Source: Pyricularia pennisetigena (taxonomy: Eukaryota; Ascomycota; Sordariomycetes; Magnaporthales; Pyriculariaceae). From it: 64,000 nt of DNA. The stretch spans positions 3,864,663 to 3,928,662 of the forward strand of contig NC_043744.1 of assembly GCF_004337985.1 (NCBI RefSeq). The letters run 5' to 3'. The stretch's first letter is position 1, and every line of letters starts with the position of its first letter. Shown in pieces: positions 21,611 to 33,995 of the stretch. The position numbers were made by a program, and so were the translations under genes. The notes beneath the pieces were generated by a model. The model ran no database searches. It saw only the letters and a program-made list of their open reading frames with translations, and was not told the origin of the DNA.

Positions 21611-23446
21611 GTCTCAATGCTCAGACTAGACCCCCCTGCTCCGCAATGGGGACTAAGCGCTCCATGTACCTTTTAGCCACATGGTTTTTCGACCAATTAC
21701 ATTGGCCGAAAAGATCGCGCTCGTTCTAGTCTAAGGACATCTTATCGCATTTCGCCGTTCATGGCGGTACCACCAACGATAATTTGTCGCATTTCGCCGT
21801 TTATAACGGTATTATTAATAATATACCTAATATTGCGATATCGCTGATAATTATTTTATTAATATAAGGATAATTTGTAGTATTTTACCGTTTATAGCGG
21901 GTATATATAATATATTCGCATTATAACAGCAAAAGGAAATGGTGTAATTATAATATATAAGTAAATATTTGAATAAAAAAACAAATAAAAATTATAAAAA
22001 TATATAGTAGTTTGCATTGAATTAATTGGAGTTTGTTGATCATTTGAAGGCCGGCCGCGTTTTAATAGCTACTGTATATCGAAAGATGTTAAAATATTAA
22101 ACAAAATCTGTAATTTTTCATTATATTTAATTTTGATTTTAAATAATGGTATATAATAGTAGTTTTAATTGAATTTACAGTTTTCAGAGCTGAGTGAACC
22201 TAACACTGCAAACTGCATGCAATTATCGATTAAAATAAAAGTTTTATTAATATTTTTATATAAATTAACAATTTGTTAAAAAATTAAATAATTTACGCCA
22301 ATATTAGTAGAATGACAATATTTTTGACTGATACATTCTTTTATACGTTTGTTAATAAATTTTAAATAAGGTTTTTGTTATGAATTTTATTCAATTAAAT
22401 AAAGCAAAAATTAAAAAATAATACAAATTTAGCATTTTTTATTATAGAAAAATAAAAAGGGCCGATATTGTGAATTGGGTGAAACATAAGCGTTTATTTA
22501 TATATATAATCCACTTTTACAAACTTTGGTTTTATTAATGTTAAAATTGGTAAAAATATAAAAACATTTCGATTGCAAAATATATATAAAATTGGATACA
22601 TTCTACCTATCCGCATATTTAACGGTTAAAATAATTAAATAAACGTGTAAAAGTGTAATATTATATTAAATATATATATGCCACCCCCCACGTGCAAAAA
22701 CCACAGAATTTGGCTGCAAAACAAAAATAATATAAAATTAATTAAATAAAGCAAAAAAATTTATAAAATACACATTTAGCATTTTCTTTTATTAAACACT
22801 TTTTAAAACCGATATTATAGGCATGATTGGATTTGGACGTTTGTTTATATACGTAATCGGACTTTCGAAGTTTTGGTTTTATTATCGTTAAAATTGGTAA
22901 AAATATAAACGAGTTTCGATTATAAATTATATACAAAAAAGTATATACTTTGCCTATCCGCCTATTTAACTGCTTATATAGTCCAATATATGTACCAGAA
23001 TTGAGTATAACGATATATAAATACATACGACCTTCCACGTGCAAAAATTATAAAATTTGGTCAAAAATTAAAAATAATATTAAAAGAAATCGAAAATCGA
23101 AAAAAAGATCGAAAAAACAGTACCGCCATGAACGGATTAAGGGCAGGTGGTATCGAATTCGGCCATTATAGCAAATAATAAAATAAATCGAGTTGCTGCT
23201 AATGGCGGTATTAAACGCTATTTTCAACGATAATTTATTTTTTCAATATTATGCGTGGTTGTGGAATAATAAAGGAGTTTCGGTTAAAAAAAGGCCAAAA
23301 ATACCGCCATGAACGGCGAAAATCGACAAGTTGTCCTCAGACCTGAACCAGAGCGTTTTTTGGATGGACCCACAGGTACATTGCAAAGCCGCAATTGAGC
23401 CACGCTCAATTGTGGAGCTCTGGGCTTCAGGGATGAGCCCTGAGAC
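21611..23446 (+). mobile_element. T1: complete T-family element, 1,836 bases, TA-flanked
   Basis: Begins GTCTCAATGCTCA (module B end) and its other end is the reverse complement of GTCTCAGGGCTCA (module A end), so the terminal inverted repeat is about 13 bases with two mismatches. TA stands on both sides (21609-21610 and 23447-23448). No transposase-like frame is present. The size and TA duplication suggest a non-autonomous Tc1/mariner or pogo-type DNA element. Confidence 0.72.
22392..23047 (+). repeat. Two related ~310-base internal repeats in T1
   Basis: 22392-22700 and 22738-23047 share an AATTAAATAAAGCAAAAA start, a GCATTTT block, CCGATATT, TGGTTTTATTA, AAATTGGTAAAAATATAAA and end in CCACGTGCAAAAA. 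The same pair recurs in T2 (about 24065-24375 and 24412-24717) and, reversed, in T3 (about 25990-26295 and 26330-26640). Confidence 0.75.
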
Positions 23447-25118
23447 TAAATTTGTCGCATTTCGCCGTTTATAACGGTATTATTAATAATATATTTAATA
23501 TTACGATATCGCTTATAATTATTTTATTAATATAAGGATAGTTTGTGGTATTCTGCCGTTTGTAGCGGGTATATACAATATATTCGCATTATAATGGCAA
23601 AAGAAAATAGTGTACCCATAATATGCAAATAAATATTCGTATAAAAAAGTGAATAAAAATTATAAAAATATATAGTAAGCTGCGTTAGATTTATTGGAGT
23701 TTGCTAACTATTTGATTGCCGGCCGCGTTTTTGTAACCACTGTATTTGAAAAGATATTAAAATATTAAGTAAAATGTGTGATTTTTCATTATATTTAATT
23801 TCTATTTTGAATAATAGCATGTAATATTAATTCTAGATTTAATTACAGTATTTATAGCCTAGCAAACCTAATTCTGCAAAATGCATGCAATTATCGATTC
23901 AAACAAAAGTGTTATTAATATTTGTATATTAACTAACATTCTGTTAAAAACCTGAATAGTTTACGCAAATGTTAGTAAAATTAAAAGAAAATTTAATTCA
24001 GGCATGGTCTTATTAGCTTATTAAAGCGTTTTATTTTACTTCTTTTTTATAAATTTTATTGAATTAAATAAAGCAATAAATATTAAAATATTACAAATTT
24101 AGCATTTTTTATTATAAAAAAATAAAAAGGGCCGATATTGTGAATTGGGTGAAAAATAAGCGTTTATTTATATATATAATCCACTTTCTCAAGCTTTGGT
24201 TTTATTAATATTAAAATTGGTAAAAATGTAAAAGCATTTCGATGGTAAAATATATATAAAATTGGATATACTTTACCTATCCGCATATTTAAGGGCTTAT
24301 ATAATTAGATATACGTACAAAAATGTGATATTATATTAAATATATATATAGTACCCCCCACGTGCAAAAACCACAAAATCCGGCTGCAAAACAAAAATAA
24401 TATAAAATTAATTAAATAAAGCAAAAGAATTTATAAAATACACATTTGGCATTTTCTTTAATTAAAAGGTTTTCAAAACCGATATTATAAGTAGGATTGG
24501 ACTTGGACGTTTATTTATATACGTTATCGAATCTCTGAAGTTTTGGTTTTATTATTGCTAAAACTAGTAAAAATATAAACGAGTTTCGATTGTAAATTAT
24601 ATATAAAAAAGTATATACTTTGCCTATCCGCTTATTTAACTGCTTATATAATCCGATAAAAGCACCAAAGAATCTCATAACGATATATACATATATACGA
24701 CCCTCCACGTGCAAAATGTATAAAGTTTGGTCAAAAATTAAAAATAATATTAAAAAAAATCGAAAATCGAAAAAAAAAATCGAAAAAACAGTACCGCCAT
24801 GAACGGATTAAGGGCAGGTGGTATCCAATTCGGCCATTATAACAAATAAAAAAATCAATCGAATCGCTGCTAATAGCGGTATTAAACGCTATTTTCAACG
24901 ATATTTTATTTTTTCAATATTATACATGGTTGTGGAATAATAAAGGAGTTTCGGTTAAAAAAAGGCCAAAAATACCGCCATAAACGGCGAAAATCGACAA
25001 GTTGTCCTCAGACCTGAACCAGAGCGTTCTTTGGATGGACCCACAGGTACATTGCAAAGCCGCAATTGAGCCACGCTTAATTGTGGAGCTCTGGGCTTCA
25101 GGGATAAGCCCTGAAACT

Positions 25119-25585
25119 AAAATAAATAACAAATAAAACGTATACGCGTTCATATACACAAAGCTTTATATATTACGTCTTTGTTCATAATTTCAACAAC
25201 AAAACAAATACGTTATATTTAATCTAGCTTAATGGTATAATGCACGTACCATAATCTATATCATATATACGTTGAAGTGCGTGGGTTCGAATCCCGTTGT
25301 AGTCGCAGATTTTCTGTGCATGCATAAGCACAATAGGCCGTTAGGCTCAATGGGCCGTTAGGCTCAATAGGTCGGCAGGTTGGTCACATGAATAAGGCCA
25401 AATCATGTGACGTGACCCCGCATTCCGGACATCCGGATCGAAGATCTGCACCTACGGATTCGAACACGTAATTCACAACTTAGCCTTAGATTCATTACCT
25501 TCACAACCATTATCGATTCAACGATTCAACGAATCGATTGTGCAACAATATATCATCTCTATTACCCGCTAGCAGACGGTTATCT
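25119..25585 (+). repeat. Middle part of a Copia-A LTR, plus orientation
   Basis: Matches positions about 110 to 570 of the 658-base LTR, from the AATAAATAACAAATAAAACG block to GACGGTTATCT. Both ends abut T elements (T2 on the left, T3 on the right). The missing first 110 bases are represented at 47509-47622 in the opposite orientation. Confidence 0.85.
25224..25306 (+). tRNA. tRNA-Met-like module, second copy
   Basis: Same A box (TAGCTTAATGG, one change), anticodon-arm ACGTA...TACGT with CCATAA loop, and B box GGTTCGAATCCC as at 12689. It sits in LTR context and lacks a pairing 5' acceptor strand. Confidence 0.45.
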
Positions 25586-26737
25586 TAGTTTCAGGGCTCA
25601 TCCCTGAAGCCCAGAGCTCCACAATTGAGCGTGGCTCAATTGCGGTTTTGCAATGTACTTGTGGGTCCATCCAAAGAACGCTCTGGTTCAGGTCTGAGGA
25701 CAATTTGTCGATTTTCGCCGTTTATAGCGGTATTTTTGGCCTTTTTGCGACCGACACTCCCTTATTATTCCACAACCACGCAAAATATCGAAAAAAGAAA
25801 ATATCGTTGAAAATAGGAATTGTTGGGCCTTTTTTATAAATCCAAAACTTTTTGCACCCGGTACGCCAATTAAAAATTGGATATAACCCGCCCTTAATCC
25901 GTTTATGGCGGTACTGTTTTTTCGATTTTTTTTCGATTTTCGATTTTTTTTAATATTATTTTTAATTTTTGACCAAATTTTATACTTTTTGCACGTGGAG
26001 GGTCGTATATATGTATATATCGTTATGAGAAATTTTGGTGCTTTTATCGGATTATACAAGCAGTTAAATAAGCGGATAGGCAAAATATATACTTTTTTAT
26101 ATATAATTTACAATTGAAACTCGTTTATATTTTTACCAGTTTTAACGATAATGAAACCAAAACTTCAGAGATTCGATTACGTATATAGACAAACGTCCAA
26201 ATCCAATCGTACTTACAATATCGGTTTTAAAAACTGTTTAATAAAACCAAATCGTAAATGTGTATTTTATAAATCTTTTTGCTTTATTTAATTAATTTTA
26301 TATTATTTTTGTTTTGCAGCAGAATCCTGTGGTTTTTGCACGTGGGGGGTGGCGTATATATATTTAATATAATATCACACTTTTGTACGTATACCTAGTT
26401 ATATAAGCCCTTAAATATGCGGATAGGTAAGGTATATCCAATTTTATATATATTTTACCATCGAAATGCTTTTATATTTTTACCAATTCTAACATTAATA
26501 GAACCAAAATTTGAGAAAGTGGACTATATATATAAATAAACATTAACGTAAAACCCGATTTGCAATACCGGCCCTTCTTATGTTTTTATATAAACAAATG
26601 TTAAATTTGTGTTTTTTTTTGTATTTTTTGCTTTATTTAATTGAATAAAATTTATAAAAAAAGAACTTATATAGAATCTACTAGCAAATTGATTAAAGAA
26701 TATATAAAGTGAAAATATTTTCATTTTACCATTATTT

Positions 26738-27192
26738 TGTTACGATCAAGGTATCGGGTAACCTGTTCTTAGGGTAAAGTACAGTGGGTTAAAGCAACTG
26801 AGCGTCTTGACTGGGTAACTGGGGTTCTCAATAACTGGGGTGAAATTATAATCGTTTTCAAGTAAATATTAAAGTTAACTAAAATTTAATTGCTGTTAAG
26901 CAATCCTAAAATCGAATTTATCTACATGGTAATAAGCGTGCCTTATATAAACTATGTTCCGAATGTAATTTCCCTTAATTTGTCACAAATCGCAGAAATT
27001 ATTTCGCCTAATCTGTTGTAATTTCTTAAAAATTATTAAAATCACCTTTTTAACGATTACGTGGCGTTACGTAACTTTTCCCTTAGGTAATCGATATTTT
27101 ATTGTCGGCGATTTCTTTGGGCGAATGTCGTTAGGAAGGGTGTAACCCCGCCTGGCCTCATTGGTACCGACCCATTTTATTTGGTCGTAATA
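26738..27192 (-). repeat. 3' LTR of Gypsy-2
   Basis: 455 bases. Compared with its partner, its left half keeps more C (for example GGGGTTCTCAATAACTGGGG) and its right half has more G-to-A changes, so the two LTRs were mutated independently and unevenly. Confidence 0.95.
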
Positions 27193-27194
27193 TC

Positions 27195-27212
27195 AGGTCT
27201 CCCCTTTTTTAA
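27195..27212 (-). promoter_or_regulatory. Polypurine tract of Gypsy-2
   Basis: On the minus strand AAAAAAGGGGAGACC lies two to three bases from the 3' LTR, the usual primer for plus-strand synthesis. The Gypsy-3 counterpart near 36010-36025 is AAGGAAAGGAAACC. Confidence 0.7.
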
Positions 27213-27443
27213 CCAAATCCCTTTAGCCTTTAAATAATTTGTACTTTTTTAATTTTTGTTTTTGTTTCCATATTCTTTCTTTATTAACTTTTTTGCGCTA
27301 TATTTAATCGCGTAACCAAATTAAAATCTGGTCGTTCGTCGACAAAACGTCGTTACGTTCTCCTTTTTTCCCTATTATCGACCGATATTATCGAAATATT
27401 TTCCTGCAATCCCTACTATGCTAAGGGCGTAATATTTTGTCAA

Positions 27444-28082
27444 ATGTTTCCGCAGGATTTTGCTCGTTATATGGAATACGTTCGTTCCAACCGTTTTGGT
27501 TATAACGTATTGGGTTTGTCCGCTGTTTAAATCAGTTATATTGGTCGTTAATATTTGAAACTGGATGCGGAGGTTAAAACGCTTAAAAAGCAAATTTACG
27601 CGCAGCAGGCGAAATTATTTCGTTTGCGAAAGCAAAAAAAACTGTGGTTTGAAAAAATAATGCGAACTATATTTCGCGGGATTAATAATTTGGAAAAATT
27701 GGATCGCGTGGAGCGTAAGGAGGCAAAGCAGGAGGAGCGGCGGCGATCGTCCGAAATTTTTCCTAAAATGTTATTCGAATCGCTTTTTCCGGATTCCAAT
27801 TTTGTTTGGGATTCGACTTTTCCGATAGGTTTTTTAAATCCTTTTTTATTGGATAAAATAAATGTTTTTGCGCAATATTCGGTCGGTAAATTGCTTTTGT
27901 CCGTATATTCTAGTTTATTGGTATATGCTAATCGTTTTTTTATAAGTTCGTTTGGTGGTATAGTTTCGAATCCTGGCCGATCCTTAGTTTTTGGGAATGG
28001 TAAATGGTGCTTTTTTAGGTCGTCCTTTTTTTTTTGGCTAATTTGTTCGCAAATCCAATTTTTAGTAATATTGACGGAATAG
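27444..28082 (+). pseudogene. Antisense coiled-coil ORF of Gypsy-2
   Basis: Lies between the end of pol and the 3' LTR on the opposite strand to gag-pol, ending tail-to-tail with pol. From the ATG at 27444 it reads YMEYVRSNRFGYNVLGLS, then two stops (TAA, apparently former CAA) near 27528 and 27546, then an uninterrupted stretch to 28082. The middle is a heptad-like, Lys/Glu-rich helix (LDAEVKTLKKQIYAQQAKLF, RLRKQKKLWFEK) followed by a basic/acidic ERKEAKQEERRRSS segment, FPDSNFVWDS and a hydrophobic tail. Gypsy-3 has the same ORF, so it belongs to the element. Function unknown. Confidence 0.7.
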
Positions 28083-31000
28083 TTCCTGGCAATTTTGGAG
28101 GTGGTTAAAGGGTTCCCAAATGTTTTTTTCGTGTCCGTAGTTTTCCCATTTAATAAAATATTTTGTTTTACCGTGGTTGCGTCTGTGGTCCAATATTCGT
28201 TCGACGTTATATATTTCTTTTTCGTCGATTTCGATTGTTTTTTGTGTACTGGTACCGGGTGGTGCTGGTTCTAATAATAATACGTGGAACGTTGGGTGGA
28301 TTTTTATAGTTTTTAATAATAATAATCTGTAATTGGTTTCGCTAATCTTTTTATCGATTTTAAAAAGTTTAAACTTTTTATAATTAAATTTGCTATTTGG
28401 TCGTTATATTTTAATATTACGTCGAATAAAATAAACGCTATTTCCTTCCTGGAAGGATGGTCCCTTTATCCGATATTGGTTGGCGTATTTGGTCATTTTT
28501 TTTCGTACGAATTCCAATTCCTGTTGGAATTTTCGGTGGAATTTTCGTAGTTTGTTTGCTTATTTATCGGTTCGTGGGGCCGTAATCGTGGTTTTTAATT
28601 CTCCATATACCGTAGGGTTAAATCCGTAGTTGGCATAAAACGGGGTTGTTTTAATATTTTTATTTTTTAAGCTATTATATGCGAATTGTGCTGTGGGTAA
28701 TAACCGTACCCAATTATCCTGCTTATGGTTTACATAATATTTTAGGTATTGTTCCAGTGTTTGGTTTGCTTGTTTTGTTTGTCCATTTGTCTGTGGGTGG
28801 AATGCTGTAAATAATTTATAATCGGTTCCTAGCTGTTCCATTAGAAATTTCCAAAATTTTAATGTAAAAAGTTTATTTTTATCCGTAATAATGCTTTTTG
28901 GAAATCCGTGGTTGCTAACAATTACTTGTAAAAATGTGTAGGCGATTTTTTCGGCGTTGCTACTTTCCTTATAAAGTAGGAAATAGGCGTATTTAGTAAA
29001 CTTGTCCATTATAATTAATATGTTATCGTATTTAGTTTTAATAAGTGGTTTTTCGGAAGGTGGTAATTTAACGATAAAATCCATTGTAATGGTTTGCCAA
29101 GCTTTATTAGGGGTTGGTAAAAGTTGTAAAAACCCGTAAAACTTGTATTTGGCGGATTTGCTTTTTGCGCAAAATTCGCAGTTTTTAATAGCTTTTCGTA
29201 CTTTTTATCGTATTCCTTTGAAATTATGGTGCTGTTTTAACCGTTTCCATATTTTGGAAATCCTTTGGTGTCCGTAAACTTTACTTTCGTGGATTTTCCG
29301 TATTTTCTTTGGTATAATTACCGTGTTGGTCGTTATAAAATTTCGGTGAACTGGTAAAAGGTTTCCGTTGTTGTTTGCCGTAAAGATTTTCCGTATTTCC
29401 TCGGGTATTATGTTTTTATGGTTTGGTCTTTTGCTAAAGGCGTCGGCCCTGCCATTTTCTATTCCTTTTCGGTAAATAATTTTGAAATGGAATTTTAATA
29501 GGAATTTTGCTTATCTGATTTGTCGTTTGTTCAACGCCTTGTTAATGGTAAAATGGGTTAGGTTTTTATGGTCCGTGTAAACTAATACTTCGTATTTAAT
29601 TCCGGATAGCTATGGTTTCCATTTTTCAAATGTTCGGATAATAGCTATAAATTTTTTATCGTGGATTTGGTAATTAAATTCTGGTTTATGTAACTTTTGT
29701 GAAAAAAAGGCGCAAAAATGCAGGCGTCCTTCTTCGTTTCGTTGGTTAAATTGTCCTCCGATTGCGTAATCGGATGCGTCGGTTTCGATTTCGAAAAGTT
29801 TCGTTGGGTCTGGTATTTTGAGGATCGGTTTTTGTACTACTGCATCTCGTAACTGTTCGAAAACTTGCTGTATTTATTCCGTCCATTGGAACTTTAAATC
29901 CTTTTTAATTATATTGGTCAATAGGGTGGCGATCGCGCCGTAACCTTTAATAAATCTTCTGTAAAAATTCACGAATCCAAGGAATACCCGAACGTTTTTT
30001 ACGTTTTATAATTGGGGCCATTCCCTTATTATTTGGATTTTTAATTTTTCCATCCTAATTTCTCCAGGGGCGATAATGTATTTTAAAAAATTAACTTATT
30101 TGCTGTAAAAAATACATTTTTCGGGTTTAATTAAAAGTTTAGCGTTTTATAGTTTTTGTAAAACTGTGTGGACGTATTTCTTATATTTTTCCAACGTTTT
30201 GGAAAAAACAAGGATATCGTCCAGGTAAATAACGACAAAAATGTTTAAATATTCCCTAAAAACGTGGTTAATTATGGTTTAAAAGGTTGCGGGGGCGTTA
30301 GTAAGACCGAAAGGCATTACCAGGTATTCGTAATATCCTCGTCTGGTGCGAAATGCTGTTTTCCATTCCTCGCCTTCCTTTATACGGATTAAATTGTATG
30401 CTTTTTTAAGGTTTAATATCGTAAACCATTATATTTGGTAAAACATGTTTCGAAATTCTCCTATTAGTGGGAGCGGGTAGCAATTTTTTATTATAATGTC
30501 GTTTAATTGTTTGTAATCCACGCATAATCGTAATTTTCCGTTTTTTTTTAATACAAAAAGGATTGGGTATCCTGCTAATAATGTCGATGGTCTAATGTAG
30601 CCTTTTTTAAGGTTTTCCGCGAGGTATTCGTTTAAAACCTCCATTTATGTCGGATTTAAACCGTATATTTTGTGGAATTTTGGTTGGGTTCCTTTTTTTA
30701 ATGGTATTTCGTGGTCGAACGGACTGTGCTCGGGTAATCCTATTTCGAATTTTTGGCTAAACAATCGTATATAATTTTGGTATTTTTCTGGAATTTTACC
30801 GTTTTTGGTCTGTTCCTTCGTGGTTTATATTGTGTAATTGGATCGGTTTTGGCCTGTGGATAATCGCTTTTCTTCCGATATTAGCTCCGGGGTTGGTCGT
30901 CCTCCCTGTAAATACGTTATTTGCTTTATTTGGTTTTTCCGTACCCTATATTTCCTGTATAAACCCTGCTGTATTGGAAATCGTTTAATAATTAGGTGCT

Positions 31001-31980
31001 TTTCCCATTAAATTTGGCCTGTAATCCAATTTATCCGGGGGTTGCTCCTTTTAAACCAGGGAATTCCTAAAATTATATTTTTGTTCCCTATTTCCGTAAT
31101 ATCCAAAATGATTTGTTTTTTTCGTCTATAGTTTTCCATCCAAAGGTGTACGGTTTTTATTTCGATGGTGCCGTTCCCGTATAAAATTACCTTTCCTTTT
31201 ACGGTTTGTAATCGATATAGTTTTTCCTTTTATCGCCAAAATATTCGTCGTTTTTTTACGATTTTTAAAAAAATGTAATTGCTTTGTATTCCGCTATTAA
31301 AAAGCGTTTGTATGGGTTTTCCATTAAATCGTATATTTAGGAATATATATTCGTGTATTACCTTCGTGGTTTGCGTGGCGTTTAGGGTTTTTTGTTCCGT
31401 TTTTGTTGCTACCGTCTGGTACCCTGTACCGTCTGGCTGTCCTAATTTTTTGGCTTGCTGGACTCGCGTCGTGGGTCCTTATTCTTCTTATCTCGGGGCG
31501 TATAGTTGTTTCTAACGTTAACTTTATTAAATCGGTGCCCTGTTGGTGCAGGCGTTTTTCGTGCGTTTGTGGGTATTTCGTTGTTTTTAACGTTGGGGTT
31601 CCACACAATTCTGGTCATAGGTGCGGGTCCTAATTATCGTGACTTCGTTTCGTGCCATACCTGTGCTTTGGCTAACATATATATTTTGCAAATATTTCGG
31701 GTATATTCGTACCATGGGAATTGTTTTTGGTTATAGCATACTATAGGGTAATCGTTATAAGGGGTGAAAATTACCGCTGGTTCGGTGTTAAATTTTATTT
31801 TAATTTCCCAATTGGGTAATTTAGTGGTGGTATATATTTCGTGGATGCCTGTTATTTTGCGTCGTCGTGGGAAAAAATCGTGGACTATTTTTTTACTAAA
31901 ATACAATCCGCAATTATTTCGAAAACATTTTACCCAAAAGATTTTTATATATTTGGGATATTTGGTATCCAAAATTGGGT
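28064..31980 (-). pseudogene. Gypsy-2 pol (Cys/His block, protease, RT, RNase H, integrase, chromodomain), degraded
   Basis: From right to left: Cys/His block CFRNNCGLYFSKKIVHDFFP (31634-31972), protease about 31030-31300 (NSGIQSNYI for the active site, LGIPWF strand), RT about 30140-30950 with IYLDDIL near 30215-30230, RNase H about 29480-29900, integrase zinc site NCEFCAKS near 29165-29190, DDE core 28560-29084 (KYDNILIIMDKFTKYAYF, IITDKN, TLEQYL) and, at about 28080-28240, a chromodomain (VERILDHRRNHGKTKYFIKW ... WEPFNHLQNCQEL). Such chromodomains can direct integration to heterochromatin. The integrase core is the longest intact piece (174 codons). Stops and shifts break the rest. Confidence 0.9.
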
Positions 31981-32499
31981 GGTTTCCGAAAATTGGATCG
32001 ATTAATCCTGTAAGGTTTTGTATTTATATTCGAAATGGTATTCCGGGAAATTGCACTAATTGGTCGTTTCGGTATAAATCGATAAATTTCTTTTTATATA
32101 TATAGGGGTTGTTTTCCCTTATTGCACTGTATAGGTCTGAAAATATAATTTTTTTTTCGCTAAATTCGTTTTTTGATTCGTTATTAAATTCGTCCGTTGG
32201 GGCTTGTTAGATTATCCGGATGCGGTAGGTTTATCCCAATGGTTTTGGTTTTAATTTTTTTAAAATATTTAATTCCGTAGGTTCGGGTAATTTGGCGTTT
32301 TACCTACGTAATTGTGCCGGTGGTTTGGTTTTAATAAATACACGGTTTCCTATTGCTAAGGTCCGAATGCTTTTAAGTTTTTATAAATACCATTTTGCGT
32401 CCATTTTTGCGCTATTATGGATTATACAATTATCGTCGTAGCATATGGTCCAGCTTTTTAAATTATATTAATCCGGTGGTATTTGTTAATGGGTAATAG

Positions 32500-33400
32500 T
32501 ATTTAATCCTCGTGGTTTTTTGGAATCGGGGTGTAGGTCCGGAATGTTTTGGGGATAAAATTTAGTTATATATCCTGGTTTTTCGCATTTAAAACATTTA
32601 CCATTTTTGGGATTTTTACGCGGTTTTTTATATTAAATCGCGTTAAAATCCATAAATCCGTTATATATTCCGTAGGAAATATTATATTGGCGAAACGGTT
32701 TAAGGTGTTAATATTTGCGTCCCGTATTAGTTTATCGCAAGGTTAGCCCCCATACGCTGCGTTTTTCGCGTCGTTCCAATTTCCGTTCGTAAAATCGGTT
32801 ATCGATTTTAACTGCTAATTTTACGTATTCGGTTAGGGTATCGGGTCGTTCTTTTTTAACAAATTCGTTTTTAATTTTTTTTTTAAATCCCGCATAAAAG
32901 CGTGCCATTAGGGTTTCGGGGCCCCATAATAATTTGGCGGTGATTTATCGAAATTTATTAGCATATTTGGATGCCGATTTAATTTGGGTAAGGCGTACCA
33001 GCTTACGTTTAACCGTGCGTTCCTCGTTTGGGTTACCGAATGTTCCCCTAAAACATTTTTCGAAATTTTCGTAATCGTCGAAAATGCGGTTGGTTTTAAC
33101 TTTACGGTTTTCTTCTTTATCGTAATCCAAATAGTTTCGTAAAATTGGTTCGAACCAGGTAAGCGTATCGCCTTTTAATAGCGAGGTTGCGTAGGTGACT
33201 TTTTCTGCGTTATTATCGAAATTGTTTTCGTTAAAGTGAAAGTAAGCCCGGGTTCCCGTAAGGAATCCTTACAGGGTACCTGGGGTGCTATTATAAGGTG
33301 ATGGTAGAAAATATTTAATATAATTCCTATTGGTTCGATTAATTTGTTCGGTTATTCGTTCCTGGAATTATCGATTTTTTGTTTAAAACGTCGCGACCAT
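32500..33400 (-). pseudogene. Gypsy-2 gag, degraded
   Basis: ATG complement at 33398-33400, as in the other two copies. Motifs of the Gag core survive in pieces (FDDYENFEKCFRGTFGNPNE at 32945-33130), followed by a zinc-knuckle remnant near 32530-32610. Several stops. Confidence 0.82.
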
Positions 33401-33535
33401 TTAACGCAAAGCGTTAGCGTTGGCCGGAGCGTTAATAGTAAAAGGGGTTTAAGGGGTGGTTTTGTTGGAAAACATTGTTTCGGCGATACTGCTCGGTATA
33501 TTTTAAGGCAAAATACTGAATAAAAGCAATTAAAA

Positions 33536-33990
33536 TGTTACGATTAAGGTATCGGGTAACCTGTTTTTAGGGTAAAATATAATGGGTTAAAGCAATTGAG
33601 CGTTTTAATTGGGTAATTGGGGTTTTTAATAATTGGGGTAAAATTATAATCGTTTTTAAGTAAATATTAAAGTTAATTAAAGTTTAATTGCTGCTAAGCA
33701 ATTTTAAAATCGAATTTATTTATATGGTAATAAGCGTGTTTTATATAAATTATGTTCCGAATGTAATTTCCCTTAATTTGTCACAAATCGCAAAAATTAT
33801 TTCGCCTAATCTGTTGTAATTTTTTAAGGATTATTGAGATCACCTTTTTGGCGATCACGTGGCGTTACGTGACTTCTCCCTTAGGTAATCGATGTTTTGT
33901 TGTGGGCGATTTCTTTGGGCGAGTGTCGTTAGGAGGGGTGTGACCCCGCCTGGCCTCATTGGTACCGACCCATCTTGTCTGGTCGTAACA
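33536..33990 (-). repeat. 5' LTR of Gypsy-2
   Basis: 455 bases, starting on the minus strand TGTTACGACCAGAC and ending CGTAACA. Sequence next to its inner end (33520-33535) is the expected primer-binding region but I cannot match it to a tRNA. Confidence 0.95.
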
Positions 33991-33995
33991 TATTT

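Larger units (their letters stand above)
21553..25117 (+). mobile_element. T2: T-family element interrupted by T1
   Basis: A short module-B remnant (21553-21610) and the main body (23447-25117) flank T1. The body has the same order as T1: AT-rich core, two internal repeats, hairpin module A, and the end CTTCAGGGATAAGCCCTGAAAC followed by TA. The left terminal bases are missing. About 50 bases between the remnant and the body are also absent relative to T1. Confidence 0.65.
26738..33990 (-). mobile_element. Gypsy-2: complete chromodomain Ty3/Gypsy element, 7,253 bases
   Basis: LTRs of 455 bases at 26738-27192 and 33536-33990, perfect TSD TATTT at 26733-26737 and 33991-33995. Internal order on the minus strand: gag, protease, RT, RNase H, integrase, chromodomain, then a plus-strand ORF before the 3' LTR. 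All minus-strand frames carry transition-type stops. Target site is inside T3. Confidence 0.95.

Noticed and set aside
22742..23044. 100-codon minus-strand ORF in T elements, recurring at 24511 and 25905
   Set aside because: Recurs only because the internal repeat is copied; composition Ile/Lys/Tyr/Asn follows AT content, frames break at different points and there is no motif.
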